Positions 39,296 to 49,213 of a stretch of 64,000 nt of DNA are shown piece by piece. The translations under genes and the position numbers were made by a program. The notes under the pieces are model-generated. The model saw only the letters and a list, made by a program, of their open reading frames with translations, searched no databases and had not been told where the DNA came from. Location: contig CAJWEZ010000001.1 in assembly GCA_913030605.1 (NCBI GenBank), positions 1 through 64,000 on the forward strand, written 5' to 3'. Numbering within the stretch: the stretch's first letter is position 1; every line of letters starts with the position of its first letter. This stretch comes from an uncultured Spirochaeta sp. Lineage in GTDB: Bacteria; Spirochaetota; Spirochaetia; DSM-27196; Alkalispirochaetaceae.

Positions 39296-41271
39296 GCACT
39301 GCAGGAGCACACGCCGCACGCTCAGCACGTTCGGTATTCACAGCACTCTCCGCACTCAGCGTGCGGGGGAGGGCCTCGGTGGTCACCGCCGGCGCCTTCA
39401 TCGGCGGGGGGCTGATCGCGCGCCTCGCAGCTCCCGGGCTCGTTGCCGCCGATGCGCTGATGATCGCAGCGGCCGTCGTGGCCGGGCTGCCGATCGCCCT
39501 GACCGCGGTCCGCGCACTCCGGACGGGCACCGTCGGTATCGAGGCCCTTGTCACGATCGCCGCGGTTGGCGCCGTACTGATCGGCAACTACTGGGAGGCC
39601 GCCGCCGTCACGTTTCTGTTCGACCTTGGCGGCTACCTGGAGGCGCGGACGATGGCTCGCACGCGTCGCGTCATCGGCGAGCTCCTGGATCTGACGCCTC
39701 CCACCGCGATCGTCCTGCGCGGCGAGAGGCGGGAGACGGTCCCGGCGGAAGAGGTTGCGTTGGGTGATGCGGTTGTGGTGAAGCCGGGATCGAGGGTGCC
39801 GGTGGACGGCACGGTGACCGCCGGCTCCTCCCGGGTGGACGAGAGCGCGATCACCGGAGAGCCGATGCCTCAGGGCAAGGTTCCGGGTTCCCGGGTTTTC
39901 GCCGGGACCGTCAACCAGAACGCCGTGCTGACGATCCGGACGACCAGAGTCGCCGGCGACACGACGCTTGCGCGCATCGTGGAACGGGTGGAGGACGCAC
40001 AGGAAACAAAGGCTCCAACCCAGCGGTTCATCGAGCGGTTTGCACGGTGGTACACACCGTCGATCGTCGTCCTCGCCGTGGGGGCCATTGTGGTCACTGG
40101 GGATGTCGAACTGGCGTTGACGGTTCTGGTCATCGGGTGCCCCGGCGCGCTGGTCATATCCACACCGGTTTCCATCGTTGCGGGAATCGGCGGGGCCGCC
40201 CGCGAAGGCATCCTCATGAAGGGAGGCAGCTATCTGGAGCGCAGCGGACGAATCACCGCGGTGGCCCTGGACAAGACCGGTACGCTGACCCGCGGCCGTC
40301 CGGCGGTCACCAACGTGACATGGGCCCCCTCCACCGCACCGACGCCCGTCGGGCACCGGGTGGACCCGCTGCGTATGGCGGCGATCGCCGAGGCCGGGTC
40401 AGACCATCCGATCGGCGGGTGCGATCGTGCGGGCGGCCCGGGGGCGACCGCGGCTGCGACCGCCGCGGCGACCGCCCCGGCCGTGACTGTGCCGCCGCCG
40501 TCGTATGTGCCCCCGCCGGTGGCGGAGGAGATGGAAGATCTCCCCGGGCTCGGTGTCAGCGCGGTGTACCGCGGACAGCGCATTCTTGTCGGCAGGCCAG
40601 CGCTCCTGGAGCGGCGTGGCGTGGCGATCGATGGAGATGCCGCGCCGGCAGACCCGTCCGGCACGACGGTGCACGTGGCGGTCGACGGCGTCCACGTGGG
40701 CGCGATGACCGTCGCAGATCCGATCCGTACCGACGGCGCAGACGCGATTGCGATGCTGCGACGGGCGGGTGTCAGCCGGATCGTGATGCTCACCGGAGAC
40801 ACCCGGGCGGCGGCCGAATCGGTTGCGGACGCCGTCGGGATAGACGAGGTCCACGCCGAACTCATGCCGGAGGAAAAACTCGAGCACATCGCCGCGCTGC
40901 AGGGGCAGGGACACGTTACCGCCATGATCGGCGACGGCATCAACGACGCGCCGGCACTGGCGACCGCCGACATCGGAATAGCCGTTGGCGCCGGCGGCAC
41001 CGATGTGGCGATCGAGACGGCGGATATCGCGCTCCTGCGGGACGACCTGATTCTGGCGGCCCGGGCGATCGACCGATCGCACCGGACGCTGGCGAACATC
41101 CGGCAGAACGTCGTGGTGGCGCTCATAACGGTGGGGGTGTTGCTGGTCGGCGTGATGACCTCACGCGTTCACATGGCCGGCGGCATGCTGATCCACGAAG
41201 CCTCGGTGCTGGCGGTGATCCTCAACGGCACGCGGCTGCTCGGCGGTCGCGATGCGCCCTCGTCGGTCTAA
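39292..41271 (+). CDS. Heavy-metal translocating P1B-type ATPase
   Basis: 659 aa; DKTGTLT, 'LTGDTRAAAESVADAVGIDEVHAELMPEEKLEHI', 'MIGDGINDAPALATADIGIAVG', TM6 motif CPGALVIS. Confidence 0.93.
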   Translation: MSTAGAHAARSARSVFTALSALSVRGRASVVTAGAFIGGGLIARLAAPGLVAADALMIAAAVVAGLPIALTAVRALRTGTVGIEALVTIAAVGAVLIGNYWEAAAVTFLFDLGGYLEARTMARTRRVIGELLDLTPPTAIVLRGERRETVPAEEVALGDAVVVKPGSRVPVDGTVTAGSSRVDESAITGEPMPQGKVPGSRVFAGTVNQNAVLTIRTTRVAGDTTLARIVERVEDAQETKAPTQRFIERFARWYTPSIVVLAVGAIVVTGDVELALTVLVIGCPGALVISTPVSIVAGIGGAAREGILMKGGSYLERSGRITAVALDKTGTLTRGRPAVTNVTWAPSTAPTPVGHRVDPLRMAAIAEAGSDHPIGGCDRAGGPGATAAATAAATAPAVTVPPPSYVPPPVAEEMEDLPGLGVSAVYRGQRILVGRPALLERRGVAIDGDAAPADPSGTTVHVAVDGVHVGAMTVADPIRTDGADAIAMLRRAGVSRIVMLTGDTRAAAESVADAVGIDEVHAELMPEEKLEHIAALQGQGHVTAMIGDGINDAPALATADIGIAVGAGGTDVAIETADIALLRDDLILAARAIDRSHRTLANIRQNVVVALITVGVLLVGVMTSRVHMAGGMLIHEASVLAVILNGTRLLGGRDAPSSV

Positions 41272-42350
41272 AACAGCGCCGGATTGGTGGGAACGAAGCG
41301 AACCTCACGGTCTCGCCGCGACCACACACCGTCCGTGCCGATCGGAGCGACGACCGTCACCGACTCGCCGTGTACCTCGAGTTGCAGGAGCTCTCGCCGG
41401 CCGTCCAGGAACGAACTGCCGGTGACGCGGCCAACGATCCCCCCGTCCGCCACGAGCCGTGTCTCCTCGGGACGAAAGCACAGGTGCCGTTGACCCGTGC
41501 CGGGGCCCGCACCGTCCAGCGGCGTTCCAGGGGGTAGGGGCGATCCGGCGGGTGGCACGGGCAGGTCGTAGGGCTGCAGGCGGCCCGTGTCCACATCCAC
41601 GTCCACAGCCAGCGCGTTGAGTCCCAGGGGCGAAAGCATCTCCATCGTCACGCGGTGGCGGGGATGGGCGTACACCTCGCCGGCGGGCCCCTGCTCCACG
41701 AGTTCCCCGCGGTCGGTCACCGCGATTGAGTCGCCCATGGAGAGCGCGTCCTCCGGGTCCGTGAGCGCGACCACCGTGGTCTTTCCAAACGACCGTACCA
41801 GTTCCCGCAGAAACACGCGCATGTGCTTCCGGATGAAGGAATCCATCTGGCTCATCGGTTCGTCCAGAATCAGCAGATCAAACAGATGTGCGCGTTCGCG
41901 ACCGATCGCCGCCAGCTGTTTGATTCCCTCGGGAAGCTGATCCACGTCACGGGGCAGATAGTCCGCCGCGATTCCGAGTTCGTCGGCGATCTCTGAGACG
42001 CGGCGACCGATGTCCGATCGGTCCAGGTTGCGCATGCGCATCGGAAACTCGATGTTCCCGCCGGTGGTCAGGTTGGGGAACAGGGCGTAGGTCTGGAACA
42101 CGTACCCGATCCGTCGCTCGGCGGGTTCGCGGAAGCGCAGATCTTCTCCGCCGAACCGGATGGCTCCACCTTCGGCGGACTGGAACCCGGCGATCGTCCG
42201 CAACAGAGTCGACTTGCCCGAACCCGAAGGCCCCAGCACTGCCAACGTCGTACCCGGCGGAACCGACAGACTCATCGGGCCCAGGCGGAACGTTCCGACC
42301 GTCGCGGCGATCTGGTCGAGGTCAAGTGCGGAGCTGACAGTCGCGATCAT
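41268..42350 (-). CDS. ABC transporter ATP-binding protein (PotA/UgpC-like with TOBE-like C-terminus), orphan
   Basis: 'MSLSVPPGTTLAVLGPSGSGKSTLLRTIAGFQSAEGGAIRFGGEDL...LPEGIKQLAAIGRERAHLFDLLILDEPMSQMD'; no adjacent permease/binding protein. Confidence 0.82.
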   Translation of the reverse strand: MIATVSSALDLDQIAATVGTFRLGPMSLSVPPGTTLAVLGPSGSGKSTLLRTIAGFQSAEGGAIRFGGEDLRFREPAERRIGYVFQTYALFPNLTTGGNIEFPMRMRNLDRSDIGRRVSEIADELGIAADYLPRDVDQLPEGIKQLAAIGRERAHLFDLLILDEPMSQMDSFIRKHMRVFLRELVRSFGKTTVVALTDPEDALSMGDSIAVTDRGELVEQGPAGEVYAHPRHRVTMEMLSPLGLNALAVDVDVDTGRLQPYDLPVPPAGSPLPPGTPLDGAGPGTGQRHLCFRPEETRLVADGGIVGRVTGSSFLDGRRELLQLEVHGESVTVVAPIGTDGVWSRRDREVRFVPTNPALF

Positions 42351-42484
42351 GTTCGTATCCCATCGCCTTCCGGATCCCCACCGTACCAACCGGGACCCGC
42401 ACCGATGCCGCACAGCGCCTTGGGCGTGCACGGCCTATCTGAATATCTGAATTCTATTGTCAACCCGCGGGGGATGGTTGTCTA

Positions 42485-42889
42485 CTACGGTTTCGGGGTC
42501 GTGACCACACACGCGACCACGACACCACCGATTCCCTGTTCGAACACGTGGTACAGCGCATTGCGAACCTCGTAGCCGATCGATGTGCCGTGGACCCCGG
42601 CCATGGCCAACCCGTGGGGAAAGACCCACAGGACGCCCACGACCGCGCCAAGCACCAGACCGCGAACGACCGTACGCTGTGGCCATCGACTTGTGACAAA
42701 CAGATACGTCATGATCGCCGCGAGTATCACGTAGGCCAGAAGACCGATCAGCAAACCCTCGTGATGCGCTGCGGCGTTCGGATGTACCAGCGGCAGAACC
42801 AGGTTGTGCCAGAATCCCGCGAGGATCCACATCGAGACCCCGGCGACGACGGTCGCGAGGATCCCGCGCCGTGCATTGAAAATGTTCAT
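42485..42889 (-). CDS. Uncharacterised 4-TM membrane protein (DUF1761-like pattern)
   Basis: 134 aa MNIFNARRGILATVVAGVSMWILAGFWHNLVLP... Confidence 0.45.
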   Translation of the reverse strand: MNIFNARRGILATVVAGVSMWILAGFWHNLVLPLVHPNAAAHHEGLLIGLLAYVILAAIMTYLFVTSRWPQRTVVRGLVLGAVVGVLWVFPHGLAMAGVHGTSIGYEVRNALYHVFEQGIGGVVVACVVTTPKP

Positions 42890-42960
42890 ATCAAGTCCTC
42901 CTCGGAAACATGGTTTCCGAAGCCTACGCGATGGTACGTGGAGGTACTTGTATCGAGTTG

Positions 42961-43713
42961 CTAACGTTTCACCGACGAGGGGGACACCCCGAACGCCTTC
43001 CTGAACGCGTTGCTGAAGTGTGGCTGATCGGCGAAACCGCTCGAGAACGAGGCATCGGTGAAGCCGCTTCCGTGGTGAATGGCGCGCAGCGAGCGGACGA
43101 GTTTCTGGTGCAGAACGAAATCGCGAAACGTGCGACCTGTTTCCCGACGGAACAGATGGGACAGCCGGCTCGGAGACAATGACGATGCCTTCGCCGCGCT
43201 CGTCAGGCTCACGTCGGCGATGTCGGTGCGTTTCACGAAATCGATACAGCGCATGATTCGGCGATCGAGCACGACGAGGTCGAGATCACTCCCGATCAGT
43301 TCGGTCGCAAGATGCTGAAGAACCGCGTCCGCACACTCGCGACGCTGGACGGGATCCTTGCCGGCGAGTACCCATTCATCGATCTTCCGGGCGACTGGAG
43401 CACACCGTCGCCGTGCCACGGGGCTGATACCGGACCCATCGCGGACCCGCAGCATGCCGTTGTCCCGAAACGGGTCGAGGTGAACGAACGCGGTGAGTCC
43501 GTCGTCACCGGTGTGCACGGCGTACTGGATACCCGGCGGGACCAGTGCAGCGGCGCACGCGAGGCGGTTCCCCGAGGCGTCGATCACCGTGACGTCGGAT
43601 ACCAGGCCCAGCACGAAGGCGATGTACTGGTCCCGGTGATGGTCCGAACGAACGTGACTGGCGAGGACAAACCCGCCTTCGGTGGCGAAACCGATCCCGT
43701 GGTGAAATGTCAT
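42961..43713 (-). CDS. AraC family transcriptional regulator
   Basis: 250 aa; C-terminal 'DVSLTSAAKASSLSPSRLSHLFRRETGRTFRDFVLHQKLVRSLRAIHHGSGFTDASFSSGFADQPHFSNAFRKAFGVSPSSVKR'. Confidence 0.88.
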   Translation of the reverse strand: MTFHHGIGFATEGGFVLASHVRSDHHRDQYIAFVLGLVSDVTVIDASGNRLACAAALVPPGIQYAVHTGDDGLTAFVHLDPFRDNGMLRVRDGSGISPVARRRCAPVARKIDEWVLAGKDPVQRRECADAVLQHLATELIGSDLDLVVLDRRIMRCIDFVKRTDIADVSLTSAAKASSLSPSRLSHLFRRETGRTFRDFVLHQKLVRSLRAIHHGSGFTDASFSSGFADQPHFSNAFRKAFGVSPSSVKR

Positions 43714-43752
43714 GTGAATCGCAGGTTCTCGCCGGGCATTGCGGCGGTATGA

Positions 43753-44250
43753 CTACCCACGTCGTATCACCTCATTCTGCCGTTCGACGAGATAGTCTTT
43801 GATGCTCTGCCTGTATGATCTGTAGATCAGAAACGGAATCAACCCCACAACGTTGACCCCGATGGCGATCTCGCGAAAGCGGACATACAGTCCGAGTGTA
43901 ACAGAGAGAGAAGGGAACTCCACGCCGCTCACCTGGTAGGTCACGACCATCGACAGAAGAAGGAGCGTTGCGGGAACGCGTACGGTTCGATTTTGAAAGA
44001 GGAGATACGCAACCCATATGCTCAGGGCAAACTGGACAACCGTTTTTGCGTAGAACGCATAGGTGCCGATGCTAAGCGGAACATCGGTCGCTTTCGTGAT
44101 AGACGTATGTGCACCGAGACTCCATATGAGCGCAGTGATCAGCGTTGCCGTTGCTGCGATGAGCACGACGATCGCAAACGTCGCCCTGCGTCGGCGAATA
44201 CGGTCCTGCAGGTGCTCAATTCGAACCGACGAAAAACCGTTCTCTCTCAC
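43753..44250 (-). CDS. Uncharacterised membrane protein
   Basis: From GTG 44250; multiple TM helices (ATFAIVVLIAATATLITALIWSL...); overlaps upstream GNAT gene by GTGA. Confidence 0.45.
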   Translation of the reverse strand: MRENGFSSVRIEHLQDRIRRRRATFAIVVLIAATATLITALIWSLGAHTSITKATDVPLSIGTYAFYAKTVVQFALSIWVAYLLFQNRTVRVPATLLLLSMVVTYQVSGVEFPSLSVTLGLYVRFREIAIGVNVVGLIPFLIYRSYRQSIKDYLVERQNEVIRRG

Positions 44251-45053
44251 GTCGTTTGCTCCGCCCTGCCGGCTCTCAACTCGTAGCACCAGTACACGCG
44301 CTCCGGGACGAACCCGAGCCTGCGGGCGAGGGTGGCTGAGGCCGGGGTCATGGCATCCCAGTGGCACTGCAGCGATCGGCGGGAACACTCCGCCAGCATA
44401 CGCGTTGCCAGTTCCGTTGCCACACCGCGTCGTCGGAAGCCCTCACGGGTGTCGATCTGGATTTCGATGCCGTCCCTGTAGATCGCAAAACAGCCCACGG
44501 CACCAATGATCCGGCCGTTGTGGCGGGCAACGAAGCCGAACGCCTTCGGATAGCCCGCACCCACGGAGCGCGTGTTTGCGACCACATCCGCGGACCAGGT
44601 TTCGCTCAGAAGCTCTTCGGCGGCACTGTGGTTGATCGCGGAGATTTCGAGGGGACTCCCATCTATCGTCGGTGTCCGGGCGCCGGAGGTGCCGGCGGCG
44701 CGGGTGCCTGGACCCTCGACGGCGCCCGGTCGCATCGGCCGGAACGCCTCTCTCCTGAACGCCACAAACCGATCGGGCGTTGCGTCCGGGATCCCGGCAA
44801 CCCAGCCCGCGGGCGGTTCGACGAGGTGCGCTTCTGCGATCCTCCCAACGACGTCGTACACCTCCGGGTCGAAGGTCCCCGACAGCTCCACAAAGTCCCC
44901 GACGATCACCGCTGCACCGGACCGTCCCGCAACGGCCTCACCATGGACGCCGTCCGTGTACGCCCGGGCGATCTGGTGTACCGGGCGCTGGAATCCGAGG
45001 TCGGAGATGGTGGCGAGATAGTCATCTCTCCGGGACGGTGGGAACACGGTCAT
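44247..45053 (-). CDS. GNAT family N-acetyltransferase
   Basis: 268 aa; 'GIEIQIDTREGFRRRGVATELATRMLAECSRRSLQCHWDAMTPASATLARRLGFVPERVYWCYEL'. Confidence 0.8.
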   Translation of the reverse strand: MTVFPPSRRDDYLATISDLGFQRPVHQIARAYTDGVHGEAVAGRSGAAVIVGDFVELSGTFDPEVYDVVGRIAEAHLVEPPAGWVAGIPDATPDRFVAFRREAFRPMRPGAVEGPGTRAAGTSGARTPTIDGSPLEISAINHSAAEELLSETWSADVVANTRSVGAGYPKAFGFVARHNGRIIGAVGCFAIYRDGIEIQIDTREGFRRRGVATELATRMLAECSRRSLQCHWDAMTPASATLARRLGFVPERVYWCYELRAGRAEQTT

Positions 45054-45349
45054 TCCAGAAACCTACCACGAACCGATGGCTTCGGGGAGCGGTCCGGGAG
45101 TCAGTGCCGTGTCTCACGGATATCGCCGGCGGGGGTAAAGACAGGCACCGTTCGCCGCGTTCTCGGTCTGTCGGAGTCTTTCGAAACGAACGTTTCCGGC
45201 GACGACGCTCCGGGTTTTTCACGGTGGATCTCTCGAGGAGAGTATGGGACTTGTTGTGCATCCATTCGCCGAGGCTGGAGCCGCGTCATACGTCCACCGC
45301 GGCGGCGGGCTTCACCCGGATGTGAACCTGAGTTACACTCCGAAATCGA

Positions 45350-45733
45350 ATGAACCGTCTGCATTACGATGTCCGTCTATCGCAGGACCGGTCGTACATC
45401 ATCGTCCAACTCGAGGGCCATGTCGACCACGAGAATGCGAAGCGCTTTCTGCGCGACGCGTTCGAGATGGTGGCTGAGACGGGTATCGACCGCGTCCTGC
45501 TCGACTCCAGGAAGGCGCGGAATGCGGACTCGGTTCAGGACACCATTCGCTTTGTCCGGCCGAGTCGGGAACTGGAAAACCCCGACCTGAAACGGGTAGT
45601 CCGGGTGCTCCTCGTGGATGAGCATGACCGGAGCCATGACTTTGTCACCCGGGCGCTGCGACTCAAGGGCCACAACATCGTGGTCTCCCGCGACGAGGCT
45701 CACGCGATCGAGATGCTCCACAACGCGCCGTGA
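45350..45733 (+). CDS. STAS-like domain / uncharacterised protein
   Basis: 127 aa; 'YIIVQLEGHVDHENAKRFLRDAFEMVAETGIDRVLLDSRKARNADSV...' resembles STAS-type fold. Confidence 0.4.
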   Translation: MNRLHYDVRLSQDRSYIIVQLEGHVDHENAKRFLRDAFEMVAETGIDRVLLDSRKARNADSVQDTIRFVRPSRELENPDLKRVVRVLLVDEHDRSHDFVTRALRLKGHNIVVSRDEAHAIEMLHNAP

Positions 45734-45867
45734 CGCCGTTCTGTGGCGGCCCGCGCCACGCCTGCGACAACTCGACCGGATGAGAACGTTTCTCACGTGT
45801 ACAACTGACGCAACTCCGCCTATTATGGATAATCGAGAATCGATACACCATAATCAGGACGGACCAA

Positions 45868-46038
45868 ATGGCGACAAAGAGAAACGTGCTTGCAAGTAAA
45901 AAAGTCACACGCGTCTTTGTTGTAACGGTCGCATCGCTCGCTGTGTGGGGTGCGCTCAGCTTTCGCGTCTACCAGCGACAACCGGGATGGGAGCACCTCG
46001 CGTTCGGCATGATGGTAATGTCCTACAGAGTGGTGTAA
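45868..46038 (+). pseudogene. 5' fragment of a small membrane protein gene truncated at the IS256-family left end
   Basis: ATG 45868: MATKRNVLASKKVTRVFVVTVASLAVWGALSFRVYQRQPGWEHLAFGMMVMSYRVV*; stop codon lies inside the IS terminal repeat (agtggtgtaatt). Confidence 0.5.
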
Positions 46039-47363
46039 TTCCGAGCGGAGGTTGAAGCAAGCCACCGCCGTCTCCGGTAAGCTGTGGTCACCACAACAAC
46101 ACAGCGAAGGAGACTGACACGGTGGCAGAAGACAGGATCGCATTGTTGGAGCTCGTTGAAAAGTACGCGGACGCGGATCTGTTCAGAGAGCTCGGGCAGT
46201 ACGCGTTACAGCGACTGATGGAGATGGAGGCTGAGCAGATCGTGGGCGCCGGTCATCACGAGCGGAGCGAGGAACGAACGACTCATCGCAACGGATATCG
46301 CGACCGACGTCTTGAGACGCGCCTTGGGACGATGAACCTGAAGATCCCGAAGCTGCGCAGCGGCACGTACTTCCCGTCGTTCCTCGAGCCTCGCAAGATG
46401 AGCGAGCAGGCGCTCGTGGCGGTGGTACAGGAAGCGTACGTGAAGGGCGTGAGCACGAGGAAGGTCGACGACCTTGTCCAAGCGCTCGGGATGAGCGGAA
46501 TCTCCAAGAGCCAGGTCTCGAAGCTATGCAGCGAGCTCGACGAGCGCGTGCAGAACTTTCTGAAGCGAGAACTCATCGGGCAGTGGCCCTACGTGTGGCT
46601 CGACGCGACGTACCTGAAGTCGCGTGAGAACGGTCACGTGGTCACCAGAGCACTCGTCGTGGCCGTAGGGGTCAACCAGGAGGGCCGTAGAGAGGTTCTG
46701 GGTCTCGCCTGTGGGCTAGCGGGACCGAGGCGTTCTGGACCGAGTTCCTGCGCAGCCTCGCGGCTCGAGGGCTCGCCGGCGTGCGCCTGGTTATCTCTGA
46801 CGCCCATCAGGGCCTGAAGAACGCGGCTGCGAAGGTCCTGGGAGCAACCTGGCAACGGTGTCGGGTCCACTTCATGAGGAACGCGCTGGCCTACGTGCCG
46901 AAGTCGCAGAACCAGATGGTCGCCGCGGTGATTCGCACCGCGTTCGTCCAGCCAACTCGTGAGGAGGCGGTAGCGCAGTGGCGAGAGACCGCCGACCGGC
47001 TGCGAGAGCGATTCGAGAAGCTCGGCGCCCTCATGGACGAGGCTGAAGCTGACGTGTTGGCGTTCATGGGGTTCCCGAAGGACCATTGGAAGAAGATCGC
47101 GAGCACCAACCCGCTCGAGCGCGTGAACAAGGAAATCAAGCGCCGTTCGAACGTGGTCGGCATCTTCCCGAACGACGCCGCGATCATGAGGCTCGTCGGA
47201 GCACTGATCGTTGAGCAGAACGAGGAATGGCACCTAACACGTCGTTACATGAGTAATGAGAGTCTGGCGAAGGTCATCAAGCCAGATCCCGAGAACAAGC
47301 TCTTGGAGGCAAGAGGAGAGGTGGCGTAACCACAGAAACCCGGAGACCGGAAATTACACCACT
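46029..47363 (+). mobile_element. IS256-family insertion sequence
   Basis: Terminal inverted repeats AGTGGTGTAATT (46029-46040) / AATTACACCACT (47352-47363) flanking a Mutator-type transposase; no obvious matching target-site duplication. Confidence 0.8.
46122..47329 (+). pseudogene. IS256-family (Mutator-type) transposase, frameshifted
   Basis: ORF 46122..46817 (MAEDRIALLELVEKYADADLFREL...WLDATYLKSRENGHVVTRALVVAVGVNQEGRREVLGLACG) continues in another frame (TEAFWTEFLRSLAARGLAGVRLVISDAHQGLKNAAAKVLGATWQRCRVHFMRN...) to 47329; indel near 46710-46725. Confidence 0.88.
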
Positions 47364-47387
47364 TGACTGGACGCTACCGGAACTCCA

Positions 47388-47415
47388 AACAGTCGGCTGG
47401 AACGACTTGTTAGAC
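47388..47415 (+). other. attC-like half-site: AACA-GTCGGCTGGAACGACTTGTTAGAC
   Basis: AACAGTCG pairs with CGACTTGTT with one extra base; ends in GTTAGAC, matching integron core GTTRRRY. Left half absent; IS256 ends 25 bp upstream. Confidence 0.3.
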
Positions 47416-47526
47416 CGAGTACGAATCTGACCACGGCTCAACCATCCGATTCGAGATTGGAGAATCCGTATCTGCACGGCCTGCTTGAGTTGGAATGCTG
47501 TCCGCAGATCTCGGTGAGGCCCCCGT

Positions 47527-47802
47527 TTACTCGTAGTGGGTCCACATTCGAAGAACTTTTATTGTCTTTTCCTCTTCGATCACCTGGTAAACAAGGCGAT
47601 GCTGGATGTCTATTCGGCGAGAGATGGCGCCGGAGAGATTTCCGACTAACTTCTCGAAACGAGGCGGGGACTGATAGGGGTCGTGCGCGATGATATCGAG
47701 GAGCTCTTGAGCTTTCCCCTTGAGGCCGGCGACTGACAGTTTCTTCGCGTCCTTTTGGGCTTGCTTTGCAAAGACGAGCTTGTAATCCTGCCTACCACTC
47801 AA
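47527..47802 (-). CDS. yoeB: YoeB/Txe family toxin
   Basis: 91 aa; YKLVFAKQAQKDAKKLSVAGLKGKAQELLDIIAHDPYQSPPRFEKLVGNLSGAISRRIDIQHRLVYQVIEEEKTIKVLRMWTHYE. Confidence 0.9.
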   Translation of the reverse strand: MSGRQDYKLVFAKQAQKDAKKLSVAGLKGKAQELLDIIAHDPYQSPPRFEKLVGNLSGAISRRIDIQHRLVYQVIEEEKTIKVLRMWTHYE

Positions 47803-48034
47803 GTGAGTCGTCCATTTCGGAGGAGGGGGTGTTCATCCCATCGCGAATAGACTCAGTCATGCCGGGTACGGAGTTGAGAAACAAGGTTTCCTCGATCGCT
47901 CGCCAGTCAGCCTCGGAGACGAGCACAGCTGACGCCTTCTTCCCTGTAATGAGCAGAGGCTCATGATCCTCGTTTACTTGCTCAATCAGTCGAAACAGGT
48001 TTTGCCGAGCTTTTGTGACATTCGTGGCACTCAT
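47792..48034 (-). CDS. yefM: YefM/Phd family antitoxin
   Basis: MSATNVTKARQNLFRLIEQVNEDHEPLLITGKKASAVLVSEADWRAIEETLFLNSVPGMTESIRDGMNTPSSEMDDSLEW; overlaps toxin start. Confidence 0.88.
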   Translation of the reverse strand: MSATNVTKARQNLFRLIEQVNEDHEPLLITGKKASAVLVSEADWRAIEETLFLNSVPGMTESIRDGMNTPSSEMDDSLEW

Positions 48035-48322
48035 CTGCCCCCTCCATGTACGGAATAATGTACGTCGACTATGCTGAGCAATGCAAGCATTTGAGACACA
48101 CCGTTCCGGGACAAAGCCGGCCGGGAGAATGAGTCCGGAAACCAAGTCATGATGCGCGGCATGATACGGGACCAAGGGGAGATGTTCCGTCGTACTGAGG
48201 ATGGTATCGTCGGAATCCTGACTATCTCCATTGATGTCAGTCATAGATCATCGACGTTCGGACGCCCATTGAAACACTATTGCCCTTGAACGTCTCTACC
48301 TTTCCAGTAGCGTTGGGTCCGC

Positions 48323-49081
48323 TCATAAAGTCTGCGCGTTCCCTGTTAAGAACGGGTCAACCTCGGAGAAAAACTCGGTGGGACTCGTCCATATCACGGG
48401 ATGGTCTCCAACCGAAAAAACCTTCACATCGCACCGGCGAATATCTCTCTCCAGTTGTGCGGCGGTTTCCTCGACGTTGGGCAAAAAGCTATCATGCGCG
48501 GAAAATGTAAGAAGAACGGGACACACGATCTCTTTGGGCGACCCGCTCAAACAGGCACCACCGTTCCGCACAACACTCCTGATCATCTCGGTGTCTTTGT
48601 CGACAACGTTTTGCCAATCGTCTCCATGCATCATTTTCCAGAAGGTTCGTTGCTGGTCAGAGACCTGCGCTCGCTCTTTCAAAACGTTGTGATTGAACAT
48701 CTCGTCTGTAAACCGCAACGAAAAACTGTCCGCAACGACGCGAGCGATACGTTCTGGGTAATTGATGGCAGCTGCAATGGCAACAATTGCACCGCCACTC
48801 ACTCCCAGGAGAGCCGCTTCGTTATAGCCCAAATGGTCCATCAAAGCGACGACTTGATGGCTTCCCTGTTCCCACCAGTCGGCCGGCCATTTGTCCAGAC
48901 GATCTGATTTACCCGTTCCCAAAAAATCGATCGACACCGAAAAAAACTGTTTGGAATACCTGTCGATTTCGTTTTGGTGGGCGACCGACGTTGCCGTGTT
49001 TCCGGGAAGAATGATCAGAAGCGGTCCTCTCCCACCAGTCAAGTAGAATACGTTTTCGCCTTGAAACTCGAAATACGGCAC
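48323..49081 (-). CDS. Alpha/beta hydrolase
   Basis: 252 aa; 'GGRGPLLIILPGNTATSVAHQNEIDRYSKQFFSVSIDFLGTGKSDR', 'AALLGVSGGAIVAIAAAINYPERIARVVADS'. Confidence 0.85.
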   Translation of the reverse strand: MPYFEFQGENVFYLTGGRGPLLIILPGNTATSVAHQNEIDRYSKQFFSVSIDFLGTGKSDRLDKWPADWWEQGSHQVVALMDHLGYNEAALLGVSGGAIVAIAAAINYPERIARVVADSFSLRFTDEMFNHNVLKERAQVSDQQRTFWKMMHGDDWQNVVDKDTEMIRSVVRNGGACLSGSPKEIVCPVLLTFSAHDSFLPNVEETAAQLERDIRRCDVKVFSVGDHPVIWTSPTEFFSEVDPFLTGNAQTL

Positions 49082-49213
49082 GATGTCCTCCTTGTTCGAA
49101 TCGTTCCTCGACCGAATTGCGAGCAGCCGGTGGTTATTTCGGCTCCCTTGAGTTCAGCAATACACTCTACGATACTTCTCTCCGATGAGGTATGGGAGAT
49201 CCGGAGACCTCGG

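Noticed and set aside
46710-46781. Programmed frameshift in the IS256 transposase
   Set aside because: IS256-family transposases are normally single ORFs and no slippery heptamer was seen; an indel (pseudogene or sequencing error) is more likely.
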